Assembly: GCA_902536205.1 (NCBI GenBank)
Contig: CACAWM010000014.1
Span: 1 to 13,535, forward strand
Direction: 5' to 3'
Length of the DNA: 13,535 nt
Source of the DNA: an uncultured Pelagibacteraceae bacterium
GTDB taxonomy: Bacteria; Pseudomonadota; Alphaproteobacteria; Pelagibacterales; Pelagibacteraceae
Part shown: piece after piece, positions 7,448-13,535 of the stretch
Layout: every line of letters starts with the position of its first letter
Numbering within the stretch: position 1 is the first letter of the stretch
Notes under the pieces: model-generated
What the model was told of the DNA's origin: nothing
The model's input: only the letters and a program-made list of their open reading frames with translations
Database searches by the model: none
Translations under genes and position numbers: made by a program

Positions 7448-7751
7448 ACCAACTTGATTTTGTTATTCCTGGAATTTTACCTGATGACGCCATGTCTCTC
7501 AGTGCAATTCTAGATATTTTTAATTTTCTATAAACTCCATGAGGTCTGCCTGAAACCTCACATCTATTTCTTATTCTTATTTTAGCTGAATTTTTTGGTA
7601 ATTTATTTAATTTCAATTGAGCCTCAAATCTTTCTGATAATTCTAGTTTTCTATTATTTATTATTTTTTTTAAAGCAGCTCTTTTTTTTGCATACTTTTT
7701 AACTAGCTTAATTCTTTTTAAATTTTTTTGCACTGCACTTGTTTTAGCCAT
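7446..7751 (-). CDS. rpsN: 30S ribosomal protein S14 (long, cysteine-free form)
   Basis: S14 (uS14) is a late-binding protein of the small-subunit head near the A site. It is the long type of 101 residues without the CxxC zinc pairs of the short form: MAKTSAVQKNLKRIKLVKKY at the start, and RNRCEVSGRPHGVYRKLKIS with LRDMASSGKIPGITKSSW at the end. This zinc-independent form is typical of proteobacteria. The start is 8 bases after the rplE stop; TAAGGA, which includes that stop, acts as a plausible ribosome binding site. It ends in TAG, one of few non-TAA stops here. Confidence 0.98.
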   Translation of the reverse strand: MAKTSAVQKNLKRIKLVKKYAKKRAALKKIINNRKLELSERFEAQLKLNKLPKNSAKIRIRNRCEVSGRPHGVYRKLKISRIALRDMASSGKIPGITKSSW

Positions 7752-7759
7752 TTTTATCC

Positions 7760-8308
7760 TTAGTTTTTCTTTTCGTCTATTGGGAAATTAAATTCTTTTA
7801 AAAGTTCTAATGTCCCCTCTCTAGTCTTACTTGATGTTACTAATGTCACATCCATTCCTCTTATTTTATCTACTTTATCAAAATTAACCTCTGGGAAAAC
7901 AATGTGTTCTTTTATCCCAAATGAATAATTAAATGAATTATCTATTCCTGTTGATGGTAAGCCTCTAAAATCTTTGATCCTTGGTAAAGCAATATTAACC
8001 AATCTATCGATAAATTCGTACATTTTCTTAGATCTTAGTGTTACTTTTACTCCTGCGTTTGAACCTTTTCTTGTTTTGAAATTAGAGATTGATTTTTTAA
8101 ATTTAGTAATTATTGGTTTTTGTCCAGCAATCAAAGCCATATCGTCTGCGCATGCCTTAATTTTTTTACTGTCTGATGCATCTTCTCCTAAACCCATATT
8201 TAAAATAATTTTTTCAATTTTTGGAACATCATTTTTATTTTTTAAAGAAAGTTTACTCATTAATTTAGCAGTAATCTCTTTTTCGTATGAAGTTTTAAGT
8301 CTAGACAT
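7760..8308 (-). CDS. rplE: 50S ribosomal protein L5
   Basis: L5 (uL5) binds 5S rRNA with L18 and contacts P-site tRNA and S13. Recognisable segments are IILNMGLGEDASDSKK near residue 35, AGQKPIITKFKKSISNFK, RSKKMYEFIDRLVNIALPRI, DFRGLP, NYSFGIKEHIVFPEV and the end REGTLELLKEFNFP. The 182 residues match the usual 179–185. It starts within a TAATG overlap with rplX; only a weak GTGAGT precedes it. In E. coli the S8 repressor site lies around the start of this gene; here the junction has no spacer, so any such site would have to be inside coding sequence. Confidence 0.98.
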   Translation of the reverse strand: MSRLKTSYEKEITAKLMSKLSLKNKNDVPKIEKIILNMGLGEDASDSKKIKACADDMALIAGQKPIITKFKKSISNFKTRKGSNAGVKVTLRSKKMYEFIDRLVNIALPRIKDFRGLPSTGIDNSFNYSFGIKEHIVFPEVNFDKVDKIRGMDVTLVTSSKTREGTLELLKEFNFPIDEKKN

Positions 8309-8556
8309 TATTTTTTACTCACTATTTTTTTTTCTTTTTTTGTATCTATATTTTTAACATTAGAGAGGTGAATAAAACTTTCTTTTGAAATTATTCCACC
8401 TTTATTTTCTTTTGTTGGTTTTGTGTGTCTCTTTATCATATTAATAGATTTGATTTTCACTTTATCAAATTTCCTATCAATTTCTAAAATCTCACCAGTC
8501 TTTCCTTTATCTTTTCCTGCGATTATTTTTACCTGATTTCCTTTTTTCAATATCAT
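8308..8556 (-). CDS. rplX: 50S ribosomal protein L24 (short form)
   Basis: L24 (uL24) is an early assembly initiator of the large subunit. The KOW motif is clear at about residues 4–31 (KKGNQVKIIAGKDKGKTGEI), followed by INMIKRHTKPTKENKGGII and the strand around FIHLSNVKNID. At 82 residues it is shorter than the roughly 103 of E. coli; the C-terminal part is replaced by a short lysine-rich end. The ATG lies one base after the rplN stop and is preceded by a near-perfect GGAGGT. Confidence 0.97.
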   Translation of the reverse strand: MILKKGNQVKIIAGKDKGKTGEILEIDRKFDKVKIKSINMIKRHTKPTKENKGGIISKESFIHLSNVKNIDTKKEKKIVSKK

Positions 8557-8557
8557 T

Positions 8558-8926
8558 TTAGAGTACCTCCGGTGCTAACGAAATAATCTTAGTATGACCC
8601 CTAGTACGTAATTCTCTTGTCACTGGTCCAAAAATTCGTGTTCCAATTGGTTCACCTTTATCATCTGTTAAGACGACGGCATTTTTATCAAATTGCACTT
8701 TAGAACCATCATCTCTATAAATTTCTTTTCTTGTACGAACTACAACAGCTTTATGTACTGCGCCTTTCTTTACTTTGCCCTTAGGTATCGCGTCTTTCAC
8801 ACTTATCACAATTATATCCCCGACAGATGCGTATCTTCTTTTTGAACCACCTAGAACTTTAATACATTCAACTCTCTTAGCGCCTGTATTATCTGCAACT
8901 GTTAATTCTGTTTGAATTTGTATCAT
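8558..8926 (-). CDS. rplN: 50S ribosomal protein L14
   Basis: L14 (uL14) lies at the subunit interface, forms an intersubunit bridge and is bound by the silencing factor RsfS. From [20 protein letters not shown] the sequence follows the family through [27 protein letters not shown] and [14 protein letters not shown]. An in-frame ATG 18 bases upstream (at 8944) would add six residues (MAGNRI). I chose the start at 8926 because L14 proteins begin MIQ, the result is 122 residues (the normal length), and this ATG overlaps the rpsQ stop as TAATG, like nine other junctions here. It is the first gene of the classic spc operon, but no spacer or promoter separates it from rpsQ. Confidence 0.97.
   Translation of the reverse strand: MIQIQTELTVADNTGAKRVECIKVLGGSKRRYASVGDIIVISVKDAIPKGKVKKGAVHKAVVVRTRKEIYRDDGSKVQFDKNAVVLTDDKGEPIGTRIFGPVTRELRTRGHTKIISLAPEVL
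8565..8570 (-). promoter_or_regulatory. Ribosome binding site of rplX inside the rplN 3' end
   Basis: GGAGGT is formed by the codons for the Pro-Glu-Val near the L14 C-terminus, eight bases before the rplX ATG. It is one of the strongest Shine-Dalgarno matches in the window. Confidence 0.75.
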
Positions 8927-9153
8927 TATTCGATTACCTGCCAAGTTTTCTTTTTAGAATAAGGTTTGCACTCGATTATAGATACCTTTTCACCTTCTTT
9001 AAATTTATTTTTTTCATCATGAGCGTGATATTTTTTTGATCTTTTAATTACTTTTTCATAGAAAGGGTGTTTAAATTTTCTTGTAACTTCAACGACAACT
9101 GTTTTGTTGTTTTTTGCACTAGTAATAATTCCTTTTAAAACTTTTTTTGTCAT
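8926..9153 (-). CDS. rpsQ: 30S ribosomal protein S17
   Basis: S17 (uS17) is an early-binding OB-fold protein of the small subunit. The 75 residues show the family pattern: [41 protein letters not shown] and the [19 protein letters not shown] segment. The start overlaps the rpmC TGA by four bases (ATGA). The stop overlaps the rplN ATG as TAATG. It is the last gene of the classic S10 operon. Confidence 0.97.
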   Translation of the reverse strand: MTKKVLKGIITSAKNNKTVVVEVTRKFKHPFYEKVIKRSKKYHAHDEKNKFKEGEKVSIIECKPYSKKKTWQVIE

Positions 9154-9338
9154 TTTGAATTCTTTATTGTTGTATATAATCTAGCTATACTTTTTTTGAT
9201 TTCATTATATTGTGCTGGATTATTTACTTGATTATTTACTTTTTTAAATCTTATATTAAAAAGATCTTTTTTAAGAGTCATGATTTTTTTCTCTGCTTGG
9301 TCTTTTGTTAATTTTTTATCTTCTTTTTTTTTTGACAT
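9150..9338 (-). CDS. rpmC: 50S ribosomal protein L29
   Basis: L29 (uL29) is a small two-helix protein beside the peptide tunnel exit, where signal recognition particle and trigger factor dock through neighbouring L23. The 62 residues include [16 protein letters not shown] and [17 protein letters not shown], matching the family's helical hairpin. It starts in a TAATG overlap with rplP without a good Shine-Dalgarno sequence and ends in TGA overlapping the rpsQ start. The position between L16 and S17 is invariant and supports the call. Confidence 0.96.
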   Translation of the reverse strand: MSKKKEDKKLTKDQAEKKIMTLKKDLFNIRFKKVNNQVNNPAQYNEIKKSIARLYTTIKNSK

Positions 9339-9742
9339 TATCTTTTTATAAATTTAGTTTTGATAGGGAGTTTAGCTGATGCTTTGTAAAGTGCTTCTCT
9401 TGCAATTTCTTCACTTACACCATCTATTTCAAAAATAATCCTTCCCGGCTTAACTCTGCATGCGTAATACTCGGGAGAACCTTTGCCTTTACCCATTCTT
9501 ACTTCAGTAGGTTTTTTCGAAACAGGAATATTAGGAAATATTCTTGTCCAAACTTTACCTGTTCTTTTCATATATCTTGTTAAGGCAACTCTCGCTGCTT
9601 CAATTTGTTTACCTATAATTCTGTCTGGCTGAATGGCCTTTAATCCAAATTGACCATAGTTCAGTTTTACAGCTCTAGCAGCATTTCCATGAATTCTTCC
9701 TTTAAATGCCTTTCGGTACTTAGTCCTGACTGGCTGTAGCAT
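9338..9742 (-). CDS. rplP: 50S ribosomal protein L16
   Basis: L16 (uL16) binds near the A site and the peptidyl transferase centre and is needed late in large-subunit assembly. It starts canonically ([19 protein letters not shown]) and has [38 protein letters not shown] and [17 protein letters not shown]. The 134 residues are close to the usual 136. The start lies 23 bases inside the end of rpsC, the largest overlap in the window, and is supported by the invariant MLQP opening; AAAGGG precedes it. Confidence 0.98.
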   Translation of the reverse strand: MLQPVRTKYRKAFKGRIHGNAARAVKLNYGQFGLKAIQPDRIIGKQIEAARVALTRYMKRTGKVWTRIFPNIPVSKKPTEVRMGKGKGSPEYYACRVKPGRIIFEIDGVSEEIAREALYKASAKLPIKTKFIKR

Positions 9743-10406
9743 TTTTTACCCTTTCTTTTTTTTCTTTTTCGACATCTTTTGCCATTAGTTCACCTTTATA
9801 TATCCACACTTTGACACCAATTATCCCATAAGTAGTTAGTGCTTCTGCAAATCCATAGTCAATATCTGCTCTTAAAGTGTGTGAAGGTATGCTTCCTTCT
9901 CTTAACCATTCGGTTCTTGCTATTTCGTTACCAGCTAATCTACCACTTAACATCACCTTTATACCTTTTGCATTTAATCTCATTGCAGATTGCATAGCTC
10001 TTTTCATAGCTCTCCTATAGGCAACTCTTTTTACTAATTGTTGTGCAATATTCTCTGCCACTAAATTTGAATTTAATTCAGGTTTTTTAATTTCCTTAAT
10101 ATTAACATTCACGTCATTGTCTGTAATCTTCATAATATTTTTTTTAATTTTTTCTATATCTGCCCCTTTTTTTCCAATTACAAATCCAGGTCTTGAAGTA
10201 TGAATAGAAACAGTACATTTTTTTGAAGATCGCTCAATAATAATTTCTGAAACACCTGAATTAGTAATATTTTTTTTAATATAATTTCTTATCTTAAAAT
10301 CCTCAATTAGGTATCTTCCAAAGTCTTTCTTTTTGGCAAACCATGTTGAGTCCCAACCTCTATTAATGCCTAATCTTAATCCTATAGGATTTATCTTTTG
10401 TCCCAT
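9720..10406 (-). CDS. rpsC: 30S ribosomal protein S3
   Basis: S3 (uS3) lies at the mRNA entry site of the small subunit and contributes to helicase activity on mRNA. The opening [20 protein letters not shown] is canonical. The KH RNA-binding domain has its GxxG-type loop VIGKKG at residues 76–81, after SIHTSRPGF. The C-terminal domain contains [20 protein letters not shown] and [15 protein letters not shown]. The length of 228 residues is normal. It starts in TAATG with rplV; its end overlaps rplP by 23 bases. Confidence 0.98.
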   Translation of the reverse strand: MGQKINPIGLRLGINRGWDSTWFAKKKDFGRYLIEDFKIRNYIKKNITNSGVSEIIIERSSKKCTVSIHTSRPGFVIGKKGADIEKIKKNIMKITDNDVNVNIKEIKKPELNSNLVAENIAQQLVKRVAYRRAMKRAMQSAMRLNAKGIKVMLSGRLAGNEIARTEWLREGSIPSHTLRADIDYGFAEALTTYGIIGVKVWIYKGELMAKDVEKEKKERVKNATASQD

Positions 10407-10774
10407 TATTTTCTAACCTTCTTTTCCTTTTTTTCCTCTAATATAATCGTAATTCTGCTAAAAGGTTTTTTTATCGGACTAGCTCTACCTTTAGCTCTAG
10501 GTCTAAATCTTTTCATAACAAGTGATTTCCCAACATATGCTTCTTTTACAAAAAGGTTGTCTATATCAAATTGATAATTATTTTCAGCATTAGATATTGC
10601 TGATTTTACAGTTTTGCTCACATCTTTAGAAATTCTCTTTCTAGAAAACTCTAAATCTCTTAAAGCAATATCTGCTTTTTTTCCTTTAATAAAATTACAC
10701 ACTAGAGCAAGTTTTCTCGGACTTGTCCTTACGTTCTTGTTAATAGCTTTTACTAAAGAGGTATTTTTTTCCAT
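10406..10774 (-). CDS. rplV: 50S ribosomal protein L22
   Basis: L22 (uL22) lines the peptide exit tunnel with a long beta hairpin and is a site of macrolide resistance changes in other bacteria. Recognisable parts are [20 protein letters not shown] near the N-terminus, [21 protein letters not shown] and the hairpin [20 protein letters not shown]. The 122 residues include a short basic tail ([10 protein letters not shown]). The start overlaps the rpsS stop as TAATG, with AAGGAG ten bases upstream inside rpsS. Its own last codons give AAGG before rpsC. Confidence 0.98.
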   Translation of the reverse strand: MEKNTSLVKAINKNVRTSPRKLALVCNFIKGKKADIALRDLEFSRKRISKDVSKTVKSAISNAENNYQFDIDNLFVKEAYVGKSLVMKRFRPRAKGRASPIKKPFSRITIILEEKKEKKVRK

Positions 10775-11085
10775 TATTTTTTATCTCCTTCAGGTTTTGC
10801 TGCAGGTGCTGCTGCAGCTTTTTTATCTGCAGGTGTATGTCCTTTAAAAGTCCTGGTTGGCGCAAACTCTCCAAGTTTATGTCCTACCATTTCTTCAGAA
10901 ACGGTAATCGGTATAAAAGATTTTCCATTATGGATCATAAAACTGTGCCCAACGAAATCAGGTATAATTGTTGAGTTTCTTGACCATGTTTTTATAGGTT
11001 TTTTACTCGGAGCATCTTTTAATTTATCGATTTTTTTTAATAAACTTGGATGAACAAACGGGCCTTTCCAAACTGATCTAGTCAT
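10774..11085 (-). CDS. rpsS: 30S ribosomal protein S19
   Basis: S19 (uS19) sits in the head of the small subunit next to S13 and contacts tRNA. Core signatures are [18 protein letters not shown] (3–20), [20 protein letters not shown] (34–53) and [16 protein letters not shown] (68–83). Residues 84–103 form an added tail rich in Ala, Lys and Pro ([19 protein letters not shown]), longer than the usual 92-residue protein. The tail's Ala codons are unusually G+C-rich for this window. The start overlaps the rplB stop as TAATG, with AAGGA encoded in the L2 tail. Confidence 0.98.
   Translation of the reverse strand: MTRSVWKGPFVHPSLLKKIDKLKDAPSKKPIKTWSRNSTIIPDFVGHSFMIHNGKSFIPITVSEEMVGHKLGEFAPTRTFKGHTPADKKAAAAPAAKPEGDKK
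10799..10818 (-). repeat. Perfect 7-bp inverted repeat at the rpsS 3' end
   Basis: GCTGCAG and CTGCAGC flank a six-base loop, so the mRNA could form a G+C-rich hairpin. It is followed at short distance by AAGGAG (10785–10790) and the rplV ATG. It lies in the codons of the alanine tail of S19. There is no following U-run, so it does not look like an intrinsic terminator. Confidence 0.55.
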
Positions 11086-11918
11086 TATTTTTTCCTTTTC
11101 TTTCTTCTGGTAATAATTAATTTATCACTTCTTTTTGGTCTTCTAGTTTTAAGTCCTTTAGCCGATTGTCCCCAAGGAGATACTGGGCTTCTACCACCAG
11201 ATGTTTTACCTTCACCACCTCCATGTGGATGATCTACTGGGTTCATAGCAACACCTCTTGTTTGCGGTCTTTTTCCTCTCCATCTATTTCTACCAGCTTT
11301 TCCAATTTTTATATTTTTTTGATCAGGGTTAGATACAGTCCCAATCGTTGCGATACACGAACTACTTACTTTTCTTGTTTCACCTGAAGAAAGTTTTAAA
11401 ATTGCGTAATCACCATCGTAACCTGATAAAGTTACTGATGATCCAGCAGATCTTGCTAATTTAGCACCATTACCTGGAATTAATTCTACATTATGTATTG
11501 ATGTTCCTGGTGGGATATCTTTCAATTCTAAAGAATTTCCTATCTTAATATCAACTTTTTTACCGGACTCTATAATATCTCCTGTTTTTAAACCCTGAGG
11601 ACTAATGATATAGGCTTTTTCATTATCTTTATATGAAATTAATGCTATATGAGCCGTTCTATTAGGATCGTATTCTATTCTTTCAACAGTAGCTGGCATA
11701 TTTTTCTTCTTTCTATAAAAATCAATGACCCTGTATTTATGTTTTGAACCACCACCAATGTGTCTTGAAGTAATACGTCCATTGTTATTTCTACCACCTG
11801 TAAAGTTTTGTCCTTTTGTTAAAGGCTTATAGGGAGCACCTTTCCAAAGATTACTTTTGTCTAAGACAACTGTGCCTCTGTTAGACTTGGTATATGGTTT
11901 AAAAGTTTTTAATGCCAT
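11085..11918 (-). CDS. rplB: 50S ribosomal protein L2
   Basis: L2 (uL2) is essential for subunit association and peptidyl transferase activity. The N-terminal RNA-binding domain has [22 protein letters not shown] and VIDFYRKKK; the C-terminal domain has [38 protein letters not shown] and the signature [20 protein letters not shown]. The His at about 230 corresponds to the functionally important His229 of E. coli. The 277 residues are normal. It begins three bases after the rplW stop. The basic tail RRKKRKK ends in codons that give AAGGA before rpsS. Confidence 0.99.
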   Translation of the reverse strand: MALKTFKPYTKSNRGTVVLDKSNLWKGAPYKPLTKGQNFTGGRNNNGRITSRHIGGGSKHKYRVIDFYRKKKNMPATVERIEYDPNRTAHIALISYKDNEKAYIISPQGLKTGDIIESGKKVDIKIGNSLELKDIPPGTSIHNVELIPGNGAKLARSAGSSVTLSGYDGDYAILKLSSGETRKVSSSCIATIGTVSNPDQKNIKIGKAGRNRWRGKRPQTRGVAMNPVDHPHGGGEGKTSGGRSPVSPWGQSAKGLKTRRPKRSDKLIITRRKKRKK

Positions 11919-11921
11919 AAA

Positions 11922-12215
11922 TTAAATACCTGTAGTTAGGTCTATACTTTGACCTTTTTTTAGAGTGATAATTGCTTTTTTATATCCTCCTTTAATAGAT
12001 TTTTTACCTTGTTTCATTTTAAGTTTAGATTTTTGATTTATAATATTCACCTTAATCACATTTACTTTAAATAGTTTTTCAATATTTTTTTTAATAGTTT
12101 TTTTATTTGCTTTTTCGTGTACTTTAAAAATAGTCTTGTTTTGCTCAGATAAAATAGTTGCTTTCTCGGTAATTATAGGATTTCTAATTGAGTCAATAAA
12201 ATTAATTTTTTTCAT
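11922..12215 (-). CDS. rplW: 50S ribosomal protein L23
   Basis: L23 (uL23) stands at the tunnel exit and is the docking site of trigger factor and the signal recognition particle. The opening has IRNPIITEKATILSEQNKTI, followed by KKTIKKNIEKLFKVNVIKVN and the C-terminal strand with GYKKAIITLKKGQSIDL. The 97 residues are standard. The start lies 14 bases inside rplD and is preceded by GAGAGGG in the rplD reading frame. Confidence 0.97.
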   Translation of the reverse strand: MKKINFIDSIRNPIITEKATILSEQNKTIFKVHEKANKKTIKKNIEKLFKVNVIKVNIINQKSKLKMKQGKKSIKGGYKKAIITLKKGQSIDLTTGI

Positions 12216-12837
12216 TTAGTACCCTCTCTTGTATTTTTTTTACACTAGTTGATGTCATTATTACATTTTTGTACTTGAATAAATCATAAATATTAGTTCC
12301 TTCATCTTTAATGAGTTTTACATTCTTAATGTTACGAGCGGACTTATTTATATTCTTCATAGAATCTGAGTCAGAAATAATTAAAACGTTTGCTAATTTA
12401 TTTTTAATTAAAAATTTATTGAATTCTCTTGTTTTTTTAATTTCTTTTTTTACATCAGCTATAATATGCAAATTTTTATCTGAATTTTTCTTTGATATGG
12501 TCTGAGCAAGGGCAAGTTTTCTAACTTTTTTATTTATTTTTTTAATTTTATATACTGCGCCTTTTGGACCATGCGCAACACCACCACCTACAAATAAAGG
12601 AGCTTTTTTACTAGCATGTCTTGCTCCACCACCACCTTTTTGTGGTACGATTTTTTTAGTAGAGCCTTTAATTGCGTTTCTTTGTTTTGTTTTAGCAATT
12701 CTTGGTTTTGCGTGATTTAATTGCCAGTCTATAACAAACTTTATCAATTTATGATTTACTTTTAATTTTACTAATTTGTCTGAGATCTCAATTGAGTCTG
12801 TTTTAGTTCCATCAATGCTTAGAATTGGAAATTTCAT
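12202..12837 (-). CDS. rplD: 50S ribosomal protein L4
   Basis: L4 (uL4) lines the narrow part of the peptide tunnel; in E. coli free L4 also represses its own operon. The tunnel loop is at about residues 45–91, with KQRNAIKGSTKKIVPQKGGG, ARHASKKAPLFVGGGVAHGP. The C-terminal half (NVLIISDSDSMKNINKSARN) is the expected alpha/beta domain. The length of 211 residues is slightly above the E. coli 201. The ATG follows the rplC stop directly with no spacer, preceded by AAAGGAA. Its 3' end overlaps rplW by 14 bases. The operon leader where L4 control would act lies outside this window. Confidence 0.98.
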   Translation of the reverse strand: MKFPILSIDGTKTDSIEISDKLVKLKVNHKLIKFVIDWQLNHAKPRIAKTKQRNAIKGSTKKIVPQKGGGGARHASKKAPLFVGGGVAHGPKGAVYKIKKINKKVRKLALAQTISKKNSDKNLHIIADVKKEIKKTREFNKFLIKNKLANVLIISDSDSMKNINKSARNIKNVKLIKDEGTNIYDLFKYKNVIMTSTSVKKIQERVLNEKN

Positions 12838-13535
12838 TTACTTTTTTCCTTTCTTAGCTGCTGCCGCTTTTAATTTAGCTTCATGTTTTTCTTTAATGGT
12901 TTTTCTTGTAACGTTTTTTACAGATTCTCTTAAGTAAACTGTTGAATTTTTGGAACCGGGTATTGATCCTTTTAAGTATAGTAAATTATTTTCTAAATCT
13001 GATTTTACTACTTCTAAATTTAACATAGTTCGTAATTTATCTCCCATATGACCGGCCATTTTTTTTCCTTTAAAAACTTTTCCAGGATCTTGTCTTTGAC
13101 CAGTTGAACCATGAGATCTATGTGATACAGAAACACCGTGTGAAGCTCTTAAACCGCCAAAATTCCATCTTTTCATCACTCCTGCAAAACCTTTACCAAT
13201 TGTTTTTGATCTTACGTCTAAAAACTTTTTATCTTTAAATATTTCTAAACCAAGCTCATTTCCCTCTTTATACTGATCGTTGCTCTCTACTCTAAATTCT
13301 TTTAGTATTTTTTTAGGTTCGGTATTTTTTTTTGCAAAATAACCCTTCATTTGTTTTGTTAATTTTGAGTTTTTAAGCTTAAAAAAACCAACCTTTATTG
13401 CTGAATATCCTCGTTTATCTTTATTTATAACATCTAACACTCTACCTTTTTCAATTTTGATAACAGTAACAGGTACAGACTGACCACTTTCCATAAATTC
13501 TCTGGTCATTCCTATTTTTGTTCCTATTAATCCAA
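12838..13535 (-). CDS. rplC: 50S ribosomal protein L3 (5' end outside window)
   Basis: L3 (uL3) initiates large-subunit assembly and reaches the peptidyl transferase centre with a long loop. That loop is seen as GVSVSHRSHGSTGQRQDPG and KVFKGKKMAGHMG; its GQ carries the glutamine that PrmB methylates in E. coli. The ATG at 13509 is not the start: the same frame continues upstream without a stop as GLIGTKIGMTREF, which is the conserved L3 opening, so that ATG is the Met of the GMTR motif. The real start lies one or a few codons beyond the right edge. The C-terminus has a Lys/Ala tail (KLKAAAAKKGKK). It is followed directly by rplD. Confidence 0.97.
   Translation of the reverse strand, partial: GLIGTKIGMTREFMESGQSVPVTVIKIEKGRVLDVINKDKRGYSAIKVGFFKLKNSKLTKQMKGYFAKKNTEPKKILKEFRVESNDQYKEGNELGLEIFKDKKFLDVRSKTIGKGFAGVMKRWNFGGLRASHGVSVSHRSHGSTGQRQDPGKVFKGKKMAGHMGDKLRTMLNLEVVKSDLENNLLYLKGSIPGSKNSTVYLRESVKNVTRKTIKEKHEAKLKAAAAKKGKK

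Noticed and set aside
7974..8357. Open reading frame of 127 codons on the plus strand that looks like a membrane protein
   Set aside because: Antisense to rplE and rplX; the apparent membrane segments come from T-rich complement of Lys/Glu codons.
10799..10825. Inverted repeat next to a T-run on the plus strand, resembling a terminator
   Set aside because: The T-run follows only on the plus strand, where no gene is transcribed. On the coding strand the stem is followed by AAAACC and then rplV, so it would not terminate the operon.
10614..10847. Open reading frame of 77 codons on the plus strand
   Set aside because: Antisense to rplV and the rpsS tail; its repeated Leu-Gln-Val comes from the complement of the Ala/Lys tail.
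11166..11387. Open reading frame of 73 codons on the plus strand
   Set aside because: Antisense to the highly conserved C-terminal domain of L2; no recognisable domain.
12311..12505. Open reading frame of 64 codons on the plus strand
   Set aside because: Antisense to rplD; Phe/Leu-rich shadow with no family resemblance.

Overview
This window is one continuous ribosomal-protein super-operon (S10–spc–alpha type), read entirely from the minus strand, from a very A+T-rich and extremely compact bacterial genome. The best match is a streamlined marine alphaproteobacterium of the SAR11/Pelagibacterales type. The reasons are: the order secY–adk–rpsM–rpsK–rpoA–rplQ, with adk inserted and with no rpsD or rpmJ; the long, cysteine-free form of S14; lysine-rich, A/T-ending codons; and almost no spacer DNA. 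The lineage is an inference; a Rickettsiales or other low-GC alphaproteobacterial source is the main alternative.

Layout in the direction of transcription (high to low coordinates). S10 part: rplC (5' end outside the window), rplD, rplW, rplB, rpsS, rplV, rpsC, rplP, rpmC, rpsQ. spc part: rplN, rplX, rplE, rpsN, rpsH, rplF, rplR, rpsE, rplO, secY, adk. Alpha part: rpsM, rpsK, rpoA, rplQ. Last comes a 23S rRNA pseudouridine synthase of the RluC type (1–889), which runs off the left edge without a stop codon.

Taking the corrected rplN start, the gaps between genes sum to 101 bases in 13,535. More than half of that (52 bases) lies between adk and rpsM, where a good sigma70-like promoter can be seen. 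There is no gene-free stretch over 300 bases, and I saw no tRNA, rRNA, mobile element, CRISPR array or convincing terminator. Ten of the junctions are the one-base stop/start overlap TAATG, and in several of them the last codons of the upstream gene also form the ribosome binding site of the next gene. This points to translational coupling along the whole operon.

Together the genes supply much of the ribosome, the SecY protein channel, adenylate kinase, the RNA polymerase alpha subunit and an rRNA modification enzyme, so their output would rise and fall with growth. I found no previously undescribed system here. Points worth a second look are the absence of rpmD (L30) between rpsE and rplO, the TAATG coupling with embedded Shine-Dalgarno sequences, the internal promoter whose -35 box contains the adk stop codon, a GC-rich hairpin at the end of rpsS, and two start-site corrections (rplN and rplC).
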